Assembly: GCF_003675325.1 (NCBI RefSeq)
Contig: NZ_CP033073.1
Span: 5,208,001 to 5,272,000 of the forward strand
Source: Streptomyces dangxiongensis
GTDB taxonomy: Bacteria; Actinomycetota; Actinomycetes; Streptomycetales; Streptomycetaceae
Direction of reading: 5' to 3'
Length of the DNA: 64,000 nucleotides
Numbering within the stretch: position 1 is the stretch's first letter; each line of letters begins with the position of its first letter. The notes under the pieces were generated by a model. That model did not search any database and was not told the DNA's origin. It worked only from the letters and a program-made list of their open reading frames with translations. Shown one piece after another: positions 1 to 9,047 of the stretch. Position numbers and translations under genes: made by a program.

Positions 1-1
1 G

Positions 2-1051
2 CTACCGGGGCAGCACCACGACGTGCGCGGCCGGATCGCGGTCGCCGGACGCCATGAGCGCCGTCCGCACCACCGCCGCCTGCTGCTCCGGGCAGTCCCG
101 GAGCTTCTTCGGGGTGGTGTGCACGACCGTGATGCCCAGCCGCTCCAGGTGCTCGCGCTTGCGGGCGTACTCCGACCACAGCGCGTCGTCGTCCGCCCGG
201 CCGCCCGGCCGGGGCGCGCGCGTGTCCAGTTCGACGGCGACCGCCTGGTCCGGCCAGTAGGCGTCCAGTCCGCCCAGGTGCGGTCCGCCCGGCAACCGCA
301 GGTCGACGTTCCACACCGGGTCGGGCAGGCCGTACTCGCGGACCATCCGGTACAGGCGTTCCTCGGCGGCCGAGCGGCCCTCGGCCACCAGCGAGTCCAC
401 CGCGTCCACCACACACGCCCGGCCCAGCAGCTTCGCCCGGGTCAGCTCCCGCACCACCGCCGCAGGTTCGCAGTGCCCCCCGCGCACCGCCTCGGTCAGC
501 AGCCGCAGTACCGCCTGCGCGTCCGTGAGCTGCGCCACCGTGTCCGCCAGCGCCCGTGGCACCGGCGCCACCGGCAGGCCCGACACCGGGTGCGGCACCG
601 GCAGGACGGGGGTGCGCAGGACACGGACGTAGCCCGTGGAACGCAGCCGGCGCAGCCTCGGGACCAGGACGTCCACCCGGTCCAGGGCGTGCAGCGCCGG
701 GGTGCAGGAGAAGCCGTGCAGGGTGAGTGCCGCCGGGCCGGTGAGCACCGCCTCCGTGTACCCCGGGCCGTGCGGGGACCGGGACGTCGGCTGGACGGGG
801 ACGCCCGGCGTCGCCGCGCGGGCCGCGTACAGCAGCGCCCCGTGCAGCCGTTCCTCGCCGGTCGGCGGGCCGGGGTGCAGCAGGACGACGTTCGGCAGCA
901 GTTCCCGCCAGGGGCCGCCGGGTCGGCACTGCTCGGCCTGCTCGGCCGGTGTCACACCGTGGGTGCGGAGCTGAGCTGCCGTCAGGACCCGGCGCCGGAC
1001 GTCGGAGAGGTGGCTCGGGGAGCGGGGGGAGAGCGGGGCGTCGTGCGTCAT
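2..1051 (-). CDS. AbiEi-like / DUF559-like protein of unknown function
   Basis: This is a 349-residue protein, complete in the window, with its stop codon at bases 2-4. The first 60 residues (LSDVRRRVLTAAQL onwards) resemble the winged-helix N-terminal domain of AbiEi-type antitoxins. The last 90 residues contain VAVELD and an ARKREHLERLGI stretch, as in DUF559 / very-short-patch-repair-like nuclease folds found in many actinobacterial proteins. An ATG at 1051 was chosen because longer reading frames upstream run into the promoter region. No AbiEii-type toxin gene lies beside it, so a working toxin-antitoxin role is not supported. The fold assignment is by eye and the function is unknown. Confidence 0.6.
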   Translation of the reverse strand: MTHDAPLSPRSPSHLSDVRRRVLTAAQLRTHGVTPAEQAEQCRPGGPWRELLPNVVLLHPGPPTGEERLHGALLYAARAATPGVPVQPTSRSPHGPGYTEAVLTGPAALTLHGFSCTPALHALDRVDVLVPRLRRLRSTGYVRVLRTPVLPVPHPVSGLPVAPVPRALADTVAQLTDAQAVLRLLTEAVRGGHCEPAAVVRELTRAKLLGRACVVDAVDSLVAEGRSAAEERLYRMVREYGLPDPVWNVDLRLPGGPHLGGLDAYWPDQAVAVELDTRAPRPGGRADDDALWSEYARKREHLERLGITVVHTTPKKLRDCPEQQAAVVRTALMASGDRDPAAHVVVLPR

Positions 1052-1166
1052 GGCGGGGGGATTCCCGCGCCGGGGCGGTCCTCTAACCGCTGTTACACGG
1101 CCGTCGAAGAATACGGACAAGACGGGACTAAAGGTCAGGTGTTCGGGTGCCGAGTAGGGACGGGAA

Positions 1167-1198
1167 ACCCCTGGTCCGATCGGGTGCGGACCAGGGGT
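1167..1198 (-). terminator. Hairpin after pepN
   Basis: A perfect 12-bp stem (ACCCCTGGTCCG / CGGACCAGGGGT) with an 8-nt loop lies 60 bases past the pepN stop codon. No U-tract follows, as is usual for high-GC actinobacterial terminators. Confidence 0.6.
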
Positions 1199-1258
1199 CA
1201 CGGTGAGGTCTGACCGGATTTCGTAACGGTCACCCACCGGGCAGGCTCAGGCCAAGGA

Positions 1259-3841
1259 TCAGTGGCCGGCCGCCGCCGCGTCGCACTCCTGTGCCCGCAG
1301 TGCACGCGCCAGGTCGTCCCGCGCCTCCAGCACCAGCCGGCGCAGCGCCGGTGCCGCGTCCGCGTGCTCCCGCAGCCACGCGTCCGTCGCCTCCAGCGTC
1401 TCCGGGCGGTCCTGGTACGCCGGGAACAGGCCCCGCACCACGTCCATGCCGATCTGGATCGACCGCTCCCGCCACACCCGCTCGATCGCCGCGAAGTACA
1501 ACTGCGCGTACGGCGCGGTCAGCTCCCGCTGCGACGGCCGGGCGAAGCCCGCGATCGTCGCCTCCACATGCGCGTTCGACAGTGCCTCGGACTCCACCAC
1601 CTGCGCCCACGCCTGCGCCTTGACCGCCGCCGACGGACGGGCGGCCAGGCAGCGCACCTGGTGCCGCTTGCCGGACGCCGTGTCGTCCCGGGCCAGTTCG
1701 GCCGCCAGCTCGCGCTCGCCGGCCACCCCGTGCGCCGCCAGCGGCTCCAGGAACACCCAGCGCAGCTCCTGGTCGACGGCCAGCCCGTCGATCCCGGTGG
1801 TGCCGTCCAGCAGCTCCCGCAGCAGGCCGAGGTCACCCTCGGAAGTCGCCACGGCCGCGAAGAACCGCGCCCAGGCGAGCTGCTGCTCACTGCCCGGCCC
1901 GGCCGCCCGCAGCTCCCGCAGCGCGCCCTCCGCCAGCAGCCGGCCGCCGGTCTCCCGCCACGCCGGTGCCGCGTAGTGCACCAGCGCCGAGTCCGCCCAG
2001 GCGTGCAGCATCTGGAGCACACCGATGTCGGACTCGCGGCCCGCGAAGCGCAGCACCAGAGCGATGAAGTCCCGTGCGGGCAGCAGTCCGTCCCGGGTCA
2101 GGTTCCACAGTGCCGACCAGCACAGGGCGCGGGCGAGCGGGTCGGTGAGCGCCCCCAGCCGGGCCCGCAGGGTCGCCAGCGAGGTCTCGTCGAAGCGGAT
2201 CTTGCAGTAGGTGAGGTCGTCGTCGTTGACGAGCACCAGCTCCGGCGCCTGCTCGCCCGCCAGCTCCGCCACGACCGTCCGCGGGCCCTGCACGTCCGTC
2301 TCCACGCGCGCGTACCGCTCCAGCGCGCCGTCCGGCGTGCCGCGGTACAGACCCACCGCGACCCGGTGCGGACGCAGTTCGGGATGCGACTCGGCCGCCT
2401 CCTGCACCACCGCCAGCTCGGCGATCCGGCCGCCCTCGGTGTCCAGCAGCACCTGCGGGGTCAGCGCGTTCACCCCGGCCGTCTGGAGCCAGGACCGCGC
2501 CCAGCCCGACATGTCCCGGCCGCTGGTCTCGGCCAGCACCGACAGCAGGTCGCCCAGGCGCGTGTTCCCGTAGGCGTTGCGCTTGAAGTAGCGCCGGGCA
2601 CCCTCCAGGAACGCGTCCTGGCCGACGTAGGCCACGAGCTGCTTCAGCACCGAGGCACCCTTGGCGTAGGTGATGCCGTCGAAGTTCAGCTTGGCGTCCT
2701 GCAGGTCCCGGATGTCCGCCGTGACCGGGTGCGTGGACGGCAGTTGGTCCGCCCGGTACGCCCAGGCCTTGCGGCGGTTGGCGAAGGTGACCCAGGCGTC
2801 CCGGAAGCGGGTCGCGCCGACGTTCGCGAAGGTGCCCATGAAGTCCGCGAAGGACTCCTTCAGCCACAGGTCGTCCCACCACACCATGGTGACCAGGTCG
2901 CCGAACCACATGTGCGCCATCTCGTGCAGGATGACGTTGGCCCGCGCCTCGTACGACGCCTGCGTCACCTTCCCGCGGAAGATGTACTCCTCCCGGAAGG
3001 TCACCAGGCCCGGGTTCTCCATCGCGCCCAGGTTGTACTCCGGCACGAACGCCTGGTCGTACTTGCCGAACGGGTACGGGAAGTCGAAGTGGTCGTGGAA
3101 GAAGTCCAGGCCCTGCTTGGTCACCAGGAAGACGTCGTCCGCGTCGAAGTGCGGCGCCAGACCCTTGCGGCACATCGCGCCGAGCGCGATCTCCAGCTTC
3201 GTGCCGTCCTCGAGGGTGCGCGTGTAGGAGTCCGTCACATAGTGGTACGGGCCCGCCACCACGCACGTGATGTACGTCGAGATCGGCTTGGTCTCCGCGA
3301 ACCGCCACACCCCGTCGGCGAGTTCACCGGCGCCGTTGCTCCACACCGTCCAGCCCTCGGGCGCCCGCACCTCGAAGCGGTACGGCGCCTTCAGGTCCGG
3401 CTGCTCGAAGTTCGCGAACACCCGGCGGGCGTCGGCCGGCTCGTACTGGGTGTACAGGTAGACCTCGCCGTCCTCCGGGTCGACGAAGCGGTGCAGGCCC
3501 TCACCGGTGCGCGAGTAGGCGCAGCGGGCGTCCACCACCAGCTCGTTCTCCGCGGCCAGGTCCTCCAGCAGGATCCGGGAGCCGTCGAAGACCTCGCCCG
3601 GGTCCAGGTCCCGGCCGTTGAGCGAGACGGACGTCACGGCCGGCGCGATCAGGTCGGCGAAGCCGGCCGCGCCCGGCTCGGCGCAGCGGAAGCGGACGGT
3701 GGTCACCGAGCGGAACGTGCGCGGCTCGTCGCCGCCGTCACCGACGGCGGACCGGATGTCGAGGAACACCTCGTACCCGTCGACGGACAGCAGGGCGGCC
3801 CGCTCCCGGGCCTCGTCGCGGGACAGATTCTCACCGGGCAC
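1259..3841 (-). CDS. pepN: Aminopeptidase N (M1 zinc metallopeptidase)
   Basis: PepN removes N-terminal residues from peptides in the cytoplasm. The 860-residue product has the M1 exopeptidase motif GAMEN at 272-276 and the zinc motif HEMAH at 306-310, followed 19 residues later by the third ligand E329 in WLKESFADF. The length and the ERAP1-like C-terminal helical domain are normal for actinobacterial PepN. The GTG at 3841 (protein start VPGENLSRDEA) is preferred over the GTG at 3850: the GGGAG ribosome site sits 8 nt before the former but abuts the latter. It is divergent from the nitroreductase-like gene, 141 bp away. Identification is secure. Confidence 0.95.
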   Translation of the reverse strand: MPGENLSRDEARERAALLSVDGYEVFLDIRSAVGDGGDEPRTFRSVTTVRFRCAEPGAAGFADLIAPAVTSVSLNGRDLDPGEVFDGSRILLEDLAAENELVVDARCAYSRTGEGLHRFVDPEDGEVYLYTQYEPADARRVFANFEQPDLKAPYRFEVRAPEGWTVWSNGAGELADGVWRFAETKPISTYITCVVAGPYHYVTDSYTRTLEDGTKLEIALGAMCRKGLAPHFDADDVFLVTKQGLDFFHDHFDFPYPFGKYDQAFVPEYNLGAMENPGLVTFREEYIFRGKVTQASYEARANVILHEMAHMWFGDLVTMVWWDDLWLKESFADFMGTFANVGATRFRDAWVTFANRRKAWAYRADQLPSTHPVTADIRDLQDAKLNFDGITYAKGASVLKQLVAYVGQDAFLEGARRYFKRNAYGNTRLGDLLSVLAETSGRDMSGWARSWLQTAGVNALTPQVLLDTEGGRIAELAVVQEAAESHPELRPHRVAVGLYRGTPDGALERYARVETDVQGPRTVVAELAGEQAPELVLVNDDDLTYCKIRFDETSLATLRARLGALTDPLARALCWSALWNLTRDGLLPARDFIALVLRFAGRESDIGVLQMLHAWADSALVHYAAPAWRETGGRLLAEGALRELRAAGPGSEQQLAWARFFAAVATSEGDLGLLRELLDGTTGIDGLAVDQELRWVFLEPLAAHGVAGERELAAELARDDTASGKRHQVRCLAARPSAAVKAQAWAQVVESEALSNAHVEATIAGFARPSQRELTAPYAQLYFAAIERVWRERSIQIGMDVVRGLFPAYQDRPETLEATDAWLREHADAAPALRRLVLEARDDLARALRAQECDAAAAGH

Positions 3842-3982
3842 GGACGGCACTCCCTTGTGATCGCGTGAAGGTGGCGGAACGGGACCGATCCTGCCATGCG
3901 CTCCTGACGGCGGACAGCGGGGAATGCGACGGGCGGTGACCTCGTTGTCGAGGCAAACGACGTTCGTCCTGAGGAGCCCTCC

Positions 3983-4645
3983 GTGTCGAAGACCGCCACC
4001 CCGTCCGGCAAGACCCCCGTCGACTTCTGGTTCGACCCCCTGTGCCCGTGGGCGTGGATGACCTCCCGGTGGGTGCTCGAGGTGGAGAAGGTCCGCGACA
4101 TCGAGGTCCGCTGGCACCTCATGAGTCTCGCCGTGCTCAACGAGGACAGGCTCGACGAGCTGCCCGAGGAGTACCGCGAACTGTTGGAGACCAAGGCGTG
4201 GCCGCCGGTGCGCGTGGTGACCGCGGCCTGGCAGAAGCACGGCGCCGACGTTCTCGGCCCGCTCTACACCGCGCTCGGCACCCGCATCCACAACAACGGC
4301 GAGGGCCCGACCCTGGAGGCGATCGCCGGCGCGCTCGCCGACGTCGGCCTGCCCGCCGACCTGATCGACCACGCCGGCCAGGACGACTTCGAGTTCGACG
4401 CCGAGCTGCGCGCCTCCCACAAGGAGGGCATCGAGAAGGTCGGCCAGGACGTCGGCACCCCGGTCATCGCGGTCCCGGGCCCCGACGGCGAGCAGATCGC
4501 CTTCTTCGGCCCGGTCGTCACCCCCGCCCCGCAGGGCGAGGAGGCGGCCCGCCTGTGGGACGGCACGCTCGCCGTGGCCTCCGTGCCGGGCTTCTACGAG
4601 ATCAAGCGCAGCCGCACCAAGGGCCCCGACTTCAGCAACCTGTGA
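3983..4645 (+). CDS. Mycothiol-dependent nitroreductase-like DsbA-family protein
   Basis: This 220-residue thioredoxin-fold protein closely resembles mycobacterial Rv2466c, a mycothiol-linked oxidoreductase that reduces nitro compounds. Shared stretches recognised by eye include DFWFDPLCPW, RIHNNGEG, DVGTPVI and FFGPVV. The active-site motif here reads CPWA instead of the CPWC of Rv2466c, so only the nucleophilic cysteine is kept, which suggests a monothiol mechanism. The GTG start at 3983 has a GAGGAG site six bases upstream. The last 14 bases overlap the end of the convergent FGGY kinase gene. The family call is strong; the substrate is unknown. Confidence 0.85.
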   Translation: MSKTATPSGKTPVDFWFDPLCPWAWMTSRWVLEVEKVRDIEVRWHLMSLAVLNEDRLDELPEEYRELLETKAWPPVRVVTAAWQKHGADVLGPLYTALGTRIHNNGEGPTLEAIAGALADVGLPADLIDHAGQDDFEFDAELRASHKEGIEKVGQDVGTPVIAVPGPDGEQIAFFGPVVTPAPQGEEAARLWDGTLAVASVPGFYEIKRSRTKGPDFSNL

Positions 4646-6092
4646 CGCCTGTGACGGGCCCGGTCCCCGGCCGGGCCCGTTCCCGCGCCCCGGCCAGCAG
4701 CTCCAGATGCTCCGCGTACCCCCGCGCGTAGTACGCCGCCCGGTCCGGGTCCGGGTCGACCAGCCGGGTGGGCCGCGTCCACGCCCCGGCGTCCAGCTCC
4801 ACGCCGTACCGCCCGGCCGCCGCCAGCACCGCGCCCCGCGCGCCCACCTCGCCCTCCACCACCCGCAGCGGCCGGCCCAGCACGTCGGCCAGCAGCCGCG
4901 TCCAGGCCGCGCTGCGGGTGCCGCCGCCGCACACCGCGAGCGTCCCGGTCAGCCCCGCCGCCGCCAGGCAGTGCCGGGCCGCGTAGCCGATGCCCTCACA
5001 GGTGGCCCGGACCAGGTCGGCGGGGCGCGTCTCCAGGGACACCCCGAGCAGGTCGGCCCGCAGCCCCGGCTCCACGAACGGCGCCCGCTCGCCGGAGGGC
5101 GCGAAGTACGGCAGCACGCGCACCCCGGAGGAGCCGGGCGGGGCCCCGGCGAGCAGGGCGTCCAGCTCCTGGTGCCGGGCACCCGTCGTGGCCAGCACCC
5201 AGTCCAGGGCCGCCGTGCCGACCATCGCGGGCATCGCGCGCAGCCGGTGGCCCGGCCGGTCGGTGGAGATGTACAGGCCGGCCGGTTCGCCGCCGAGGTC
5301 CAGCCCGGTGGTGACGACCAGGCTCGCCAGACAGGTGCCGACGATCAGCAGCCCGTCGCCGGGCGCGGTGACGCCCGCGCCGAGCGCGCAGGCGGCCAGG
5401 TCGTACGGCCCGTTCGCCAGCGGGGTCCCGGCGGGCAGCCCCTCGCCGCCCGCCTCGCCGGTGGCGGCCGGGTCGCCGATCGCGGGCAGCAGCCGCCGCC
5501 GGCGGGCCAGGCCCAGCAGCTCCAGCACCCCGTCGTCGTAGGACCGGGTGCGCGGGTCCAGGAACGGCATCGACGCGTCGGACACGTCCGTCACCGCCCG
5601 CCCGGCGCCGGTCAGCCGCTGGAAGACCATGTCCTTGCAGCACACGGCCGCCGCGGCCCGGTCCAGACAGGCCGGCTCGTGCCGGTCCAGCCAGGCCAGC
5701 AGCGGACCGGGGCTGCCCGGGAACAGCGCGCCGCCGGTGCGCCGGAAGACGGCCTCGACGGTGCCGTCCGCCAGCCAGCGGTCCACCAGCCCGTGCGCCC
5801 GGCCGTCCATCCAGGAGATCGCCGGCCGCACCGGCAGTCCCGCCGCGTCCACCAGCCACACCCCGTCGCCCTGCCCGGTCAGCCCGGCCAGCTCCACGGG
5901 TTCCGGCACCCGCGCGGTCAGCGCCTCCAGCACCGCGGTGACGGCCGCGTACACCTCGCCCGCGTCCTGTTCTACCGCCCCGCCGCACAGGTCGAGTCCC
6001 ACCGGGCGGGCCTCCACGGCCAGCACGCGGCCCGAACGGTCGAAGGCCGCGGCCTTCACCAGGGACGTGCCCACATCGATCCCGACGAACAT
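4632..6092 (-). CDS. FGGY-family carbohydrate kinase, EryA/xylulokinase-like
   Basis: This is a 486-residue sugar or polyol kinase. The N-terminal phosphate-binding loop reads GIDVGTSLVKAAAFD. LTGQGDGVWLVD is followed by SWMDGRAHG, a combination I associate with erythritol/L-xylulose-type kinases. The C-terminal ATP-site motif is CGGGTRSAAW. It is the last gene of the leftward transport operon, 50 bp after the dehydrogenase. The ATG at 6092 has GAGGGG four bases upstream, better than the GTG twelve bases earlier. It should phosphorylate the imported or oxidised substrate in the cytoplasm. Which sugar it uses cannot be read from the sequence. Confidence 0.85.
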   Translation of the reverse strand: MFVGIDVGTSLVKAAAFDRSGRVLAVEARPVGLDLCGGAVEQDAGEVYAAVTAVLEALTARVPEPVELAGLTGQGDGVWLVDAAGLPVRPAISWMDGRAHGLVDRWLADGTVEAVFRRTGGALFPGSPGPLLAWLDRHEPACLDRAAAAVCCKDMVFQRLTGAGRAVTDVSDASMPFLDPRTRSYDDGVLELLGLARRRRLLPAIGDPAATGEAGGEGLPAGTPLANGPYDLAACALGAGVTAPGDGLLIVGTCLASLVVTTGLDLGGEPAGLYISTDRPGHRLRAMPAMVGTAALDWVLATTGARHQELDALLAGAPPGSSGVRVLPYFAPSGERAPFVEPGLRADLLGVSLETRPADLVRATCEGIGYAARHCLAAAGLTGTLAVCGGGTRSAAWTRLLADVLGRPLRVVEGEVGARGAVLAAAGRYGVELDAGAWTRPTRLVDPDPDRAAYYARGYAEHLELLAGARERARPGTGPVTGVTGC

Positions 6093-6142
6093 GACACCCC
6101 TCACCCCTCACGGCTGTGGTCGGCCCTCGTCACCGGGCCCGT

Positions 6143-7168
6143 TCAGGTCAGGCAGTGCGCGAGCGGCTCCCCGCGCACCCAGCGGCCCACCTCGGCCGCC
6201 GCGATCCGCGCGGCCTTCTCCGCCACCGCCCGGCTCGCCCCGCCCAGATGCGGGGTGAGCACGACCCGGCCGGCGAGCGGGCGCAGCCGCGAGTCCGGCG
6301 GAAGCGGTTCGCGGGCGTAGGTGTCCAGGGCCGCCGCCGACAGCCGCCCCTCCCCGAGCGCGTCGCACAGCGCGTCCTCGTCCAGCAGCGGTCCCCTCGC
6401 CGCGTTGACCACCACCGCGCCCGGCGGCAGCAGCGCCAGCTCGCGGGCGCCGATCAGACCGCGGGTCTCCTCGGTGAGCCGGGCGTGCAGGCTGATCACG
6501 GCCGAGCGGCGCAGCAGCTCGTCCAGGGACGGCATGCGCAGCCCGTGCACCTCGCCGCGCACGTACGGGTCGTACACCATCACCCGCGCCCCGAACGCGC
6601 ACAGCACCCGGGCGACCCGGCTGCCGACCGCGCCGTAGCCGACGAGCCCGACGGGCAGGTCCTCCAGCTCCAGGCCGCTGTGCTCGTAGGTGTAGTACGT
6701 CGCGCCGGCCCAGCTTCCCTGCCGGGCCAGCAGGTCGTGGGCCTGCGGGATGCGGCGCAGGGCGGCGAGCAGCAGGCCGACGGTGAACTCGGCGGTGGCG
6801 GCGGCGTTGCGGCCGGGCGCGAAGCACACCCGCACGCCGCATCGCCGGGCCGCGTCCAGGTTGACGTTCACCGGTCCGCCGCGGCAGACGACGACCAGCC
6901 GCAGCGCCGGGCAGGCCTCCAGGACCCGTTCGGTGACCGGTCCCATCTGGGTGACCAGGACCTGCGCGCCGGCGAGCGCGCCGATCAGCTCCTCCTCGGC
7001 GTCGCTGGCCTCGCTCACCTCGGCGACCGGCCCGAACGGTTCCAGCGGCCAGCCGAGCGTCAGCTCCCGCGTCTCGCAGTCGGTCGCCTCCGCCAGGGCG
7101 CGGGTGATCAGGGACGGCAGGACGAAGTGGTCGCCGGCGGCCACCACGCGTACAGCACCGGAGGTCAT
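6143..7168 (-). CDS. D-isomer-specific 2-hydroxyacid dehydrogenase
   Basis: This 341-residue NAD(P)-dependent dehydrogenase belongs to the phosphoglycerate-dehydrogenase/glyoxylate-reductase family. The Rossmann motif GYGAVGSRVA is central. The catalytic Arg (SLHAR), Glu (DTYAREPLP) and His (LTPHLGG) are all present, so it should be active. It lacks the C-terminal ACT domain of biosynthetic SerA, so serine synthesis is unlikely. Its ATG overlaps the stop of the upstream ATPase gene by 4 bases (7165-7168), implying coupled translation. Within the operon it probably oxidises or reduces an intermediate of the imported sugar or sugar acid. The substrate is unknown. Confidence 0.85.
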   Translation of the reverse strand: MTSGAVRVVAAGDHFVLPSLITRALAEATDCETRELTLGWPLEPFGPVAEVSEASDAEEELIGALAGAQVLVTQMGPVTERVLEACPALRLVVVCRGGPVNVNLDAARRCGVRVCFAPGRNAAATAEFTVGLLLAALRRIPQAHDLLARQGSWAGATYYTYEHSGLELEDLPVGLVGYGAVGSRVARVLCAFGARVMVYDPYVRGEVHGLRMPSLDELLRRSAVISLHARLTEETRGLIGARELALLPPGAVVVNAARGPLLDEDALCDALGEGRLSAAALDTYAREPLPPDSRLRPLAGRVVLTPHLGGASRAVAEKAARIAAAEVGRWVRGEPLAHCLT

Positions 7169-8238
7169 CGCAGGGAGTCTCCCGTCTCGGCGTCGAAGAC
7201 ATGGACGAGTCCGGCCGCCACCCGGACCTGTTCGTCGTGGGCGAGGCGCACCCCGGGTCCGGTGAGGACGACCAGGCGCCGTTCCACCCCGGCGAGGGCG
7301 AGGGTGGCGATGCCGGACTCCAGCAGGGGTTCGTGGGCGACGACCCGGGCGGGGATGCCGTCGGCGCCGGTCAGGGCGAGGTCCTCGGGGCGGATGCCGA
7401 CCACGACCGGCCGGCCCGCCGGCACGGACACCGGCAGCGGGACGCGCACCCCGGCAGACAGCCGGGCGTGGCCGTCGGCGCCGGCGATGCCGGGCAGCAG
7501 GTTGATCGCGGGCTCGCCGACGAAGTCCGCCACGAACGTGGTGGCGGGGCGGTCGTAGATCTCGTACGGGGTGCCGGCCTGCTGGATGACGCCGTCCCGC
7601 ATGACGGCGATCCGGTCGGCCAGGGACATCGCCTCCTCCTGGTCGTGGGTGACGAGGATGGTGGTGTGGCCCAGATCGCGCTGGATGCGCTTGAGTTCGC
7701 GGCGGGTGGTGTCGCGCTGCGCCGCGTCCAGGTGGGACAGCGGCTCGTCCAGCAGGAGGACGTCCGGTTCCCGGATCAGGGCGCGGGCCAGCGACACGCG
7801 CTGTTTCTGCCCGCTGGACAGGCCGGCCGGGCGGGCGTCGAGGACGTCGGTGAGGCCGACCCGCTCGGCGATCCGGGCGACCCGGCGCCGCACGGCGTCC
7901 CGGTCGTTCCCGCGGCGGGCCCGCAGTCCGAACGCCAGGTTCTCCGCGACGGTGAGCGGCGGATACAGGGCGTAGTTCTCGAAGGCGACCCCGATGTTCC
8001 GCCGCCGGGCCGGCCGGTCCGTCACGGAGGTGCCGCCGACCAGGATGTCGCCGCCGGTCACCGGTTCCAGGCCCGCGATCATCCGCAGGGTCGTGGACTT
8101 CCCGCAGCCCGACGGGCCCAGCAGGCCGAGCAGTTCCCCGGAGCCGAGGCGCAGCCCGATGCCGCGGACCGCCTCCACCGGCGGGCGGCCCCGCGGCCGG
8201 TAGGTCTTGCGCAGCTCACGTAACTCCAGCGCGGTCAT
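7165..8238 (-). CDS. Sugar ABC transporter ATPase A (UgpC/MalK type)
   Basis: This 357-residue ATPase of the CUT1 group has Walker A GPSGCGKST, signature LSSGQKQR, Walker B LLLDEP and the H-loop VTHD, followed by an OB-type regulatory domain (roughly residues 240-357). The Q-loop, normally FQNYALYP, reads FENYALYP, with Glu in place of the conserved Gln. The second ATPase of the operon carries the same change. The gene starts within the DeoR gene's end (ATGA overlap at 8235-8238) and overlaps the dehydrogenase start. It presumably pairs with ATPase B as a heterodimer driving import through the two permeases. Confidence 0.9.
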   Translation of the reverse strand: MTALELRELRKTYRPRGRPPVEAVRGIGLRLGSGELLGLLGPSGCGKSTTLRMIAGLEPVTGGDILVGGTSVTDRPARRRNIGVAFENYALYPPLTVAENLAFGLRARRGNDRDAVRRRVARIAERVGLTDVLDARPAGLSSGQKQRVSLARALIREPDVLLLDEPLSHLDAAQRDTTRRELKRIQRDLGHTTILVTHDQEEAMSLADRIAVMRDGVIQQAGTPYEIYDRPATTFVADFVGEPAINLLPGIAGADGHARLSAGVRVPLPVSVPAGRPVVVGIRPEDLALTGADGIPARVVAHEPLLESGIATLALAGVERRLVVLTGPGVRLAHDEQVRVAAGLVHVFDAETGDSLR

Positions 8239-9047
8239 CGCCCTCCTTCGTGCCGGTGGCGCACACCTCGTAGCGCACGTGGTGCTCGTCCAGGTCGTCG
8301 CGCAGTGCCCTCGGGACCGGCGCCGTCGTCGACCAGCAGCAGGTCGAAGCGGGAGAGCGGGGCGACCCGGTGCAGGGCGACCCGGCCCAGCTTGGTGTGG
8401 TCGGCCAGCAGCAGGGTCCGGGCGGCCGAGTCGAGCATGGCCCGCTTCACGGAGACGATGTGCTGCTCCTGGTGGTAGGCGTGGCCGCCGTGCACACCGG
8501 AGGTGGACACGAACCCGACGTCGACGCGCAGTTGCCCGACCGCGTCCACGCAGGACACCCCGAGGAAGGAGGAGTGCAGCCGGTCGTAGTCGCCGCCGAG
8601 CACCACCAGGTGGATGCCCCGCCGGCCGGCGAGCAGGTTGACGGCCTCCAGGAAGTTGGTGACGACGGTCAGCGGGGTGATCTCGCCGGACCGCAGCCGG
8701 CGGGCTATCTCCAGGGTGGTGGTGGAGTCGTCGAGCAGGATCGCCATCCCGGGCTCGATGTGTTCCAGGGCGTGCCCGGCGAGCGCGGCCTTCTGCGCGC
8801 GCATCGTCTTCAGCCGGTACTGCACGTTCGACTCGAACACCCCGGAGGGCTGCGCGGTCACCCCGCCGCGGAACTTCCGTACGATGCCCTGCCGTTCGAG
8901 TTCGTCCAGGTCCCGGTGGATGGTCATCAGGCTCACCCCGAACCGTTCGGCCAGTTCGGCGGCGGACGCCGAGCCCTCGGCGAGGACGCGTTCGGCCAGG
9001 GCGGCCTGCCGGGCCGCGGGTCCCTGCTGTGCACCGGTGCTGGTCAT
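8235..9047 (-). CDS. DeoR-family transcriptional regulator, frameshifted C-terminus
   Basis: As read this is 270 residues: an N-terminal DeoR helix-turn-helix (AELAERFGVSLMTIHRDLDEL) and a DeoR sensor domain with the GGDYDR and LLADHTKLGR motifs that bind a phosphorylated sugar. The last 22 codons (TARRPGRAP onwards) are Arg-rich and only about a third end in G or C. One frame over, the same DNA reads ALRDDLDEHHVRYEVCAT, a normal DeoR ending, with near-total GC3 and a stop at 8216. One extra G in the run complementary to 8308-8310 explains this. The gene lies between the two ATPase genes, joined to ATPase B by an ATGA overlap at 9044-9047. It probably represses the operon. Confidence 0.8.
   Translation of the reverse strand: MTSTGAQQGPAARQAALAERVLAEGSASAAELAERFGVSLMTIHRDLDELERQGIVRKFRGGVTAQPSGVFESNVQYRLKTMRAQKAALAGHALEHIEPGMAILLDDSTTTLEIARRLRSGEITPLTVVTNFLEAVNLLAGRRGIHLVVLGGDYDRLHSSFLGVSCVDAVGQLRVDVGFVSTSGVHGGHAYHQEQHIVSVKRAMLDSAARTLLLADHTKLGRVALHRVAPLSRFDLLLVDDGAGPEGTARRPGRAPRALRGVRHRHEGGR

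Noticed and set aside
2..1051. Type IV toxin-antitoxin or abortive-infection system
   Set aside because: Only an AbiEi-like N-terminal domain is seen. No AbiEii nucleotidyltransferase gene adjoins it.
4707..6320. Long open frame (537 codons) antisense to the FGGY kinase
   Set aside because: In very GC-rich DNA the strand opposite a gene is usually open too. Its product is Arg/Gln/His-rich with no domain, and its third positions do not follow the expected bias.
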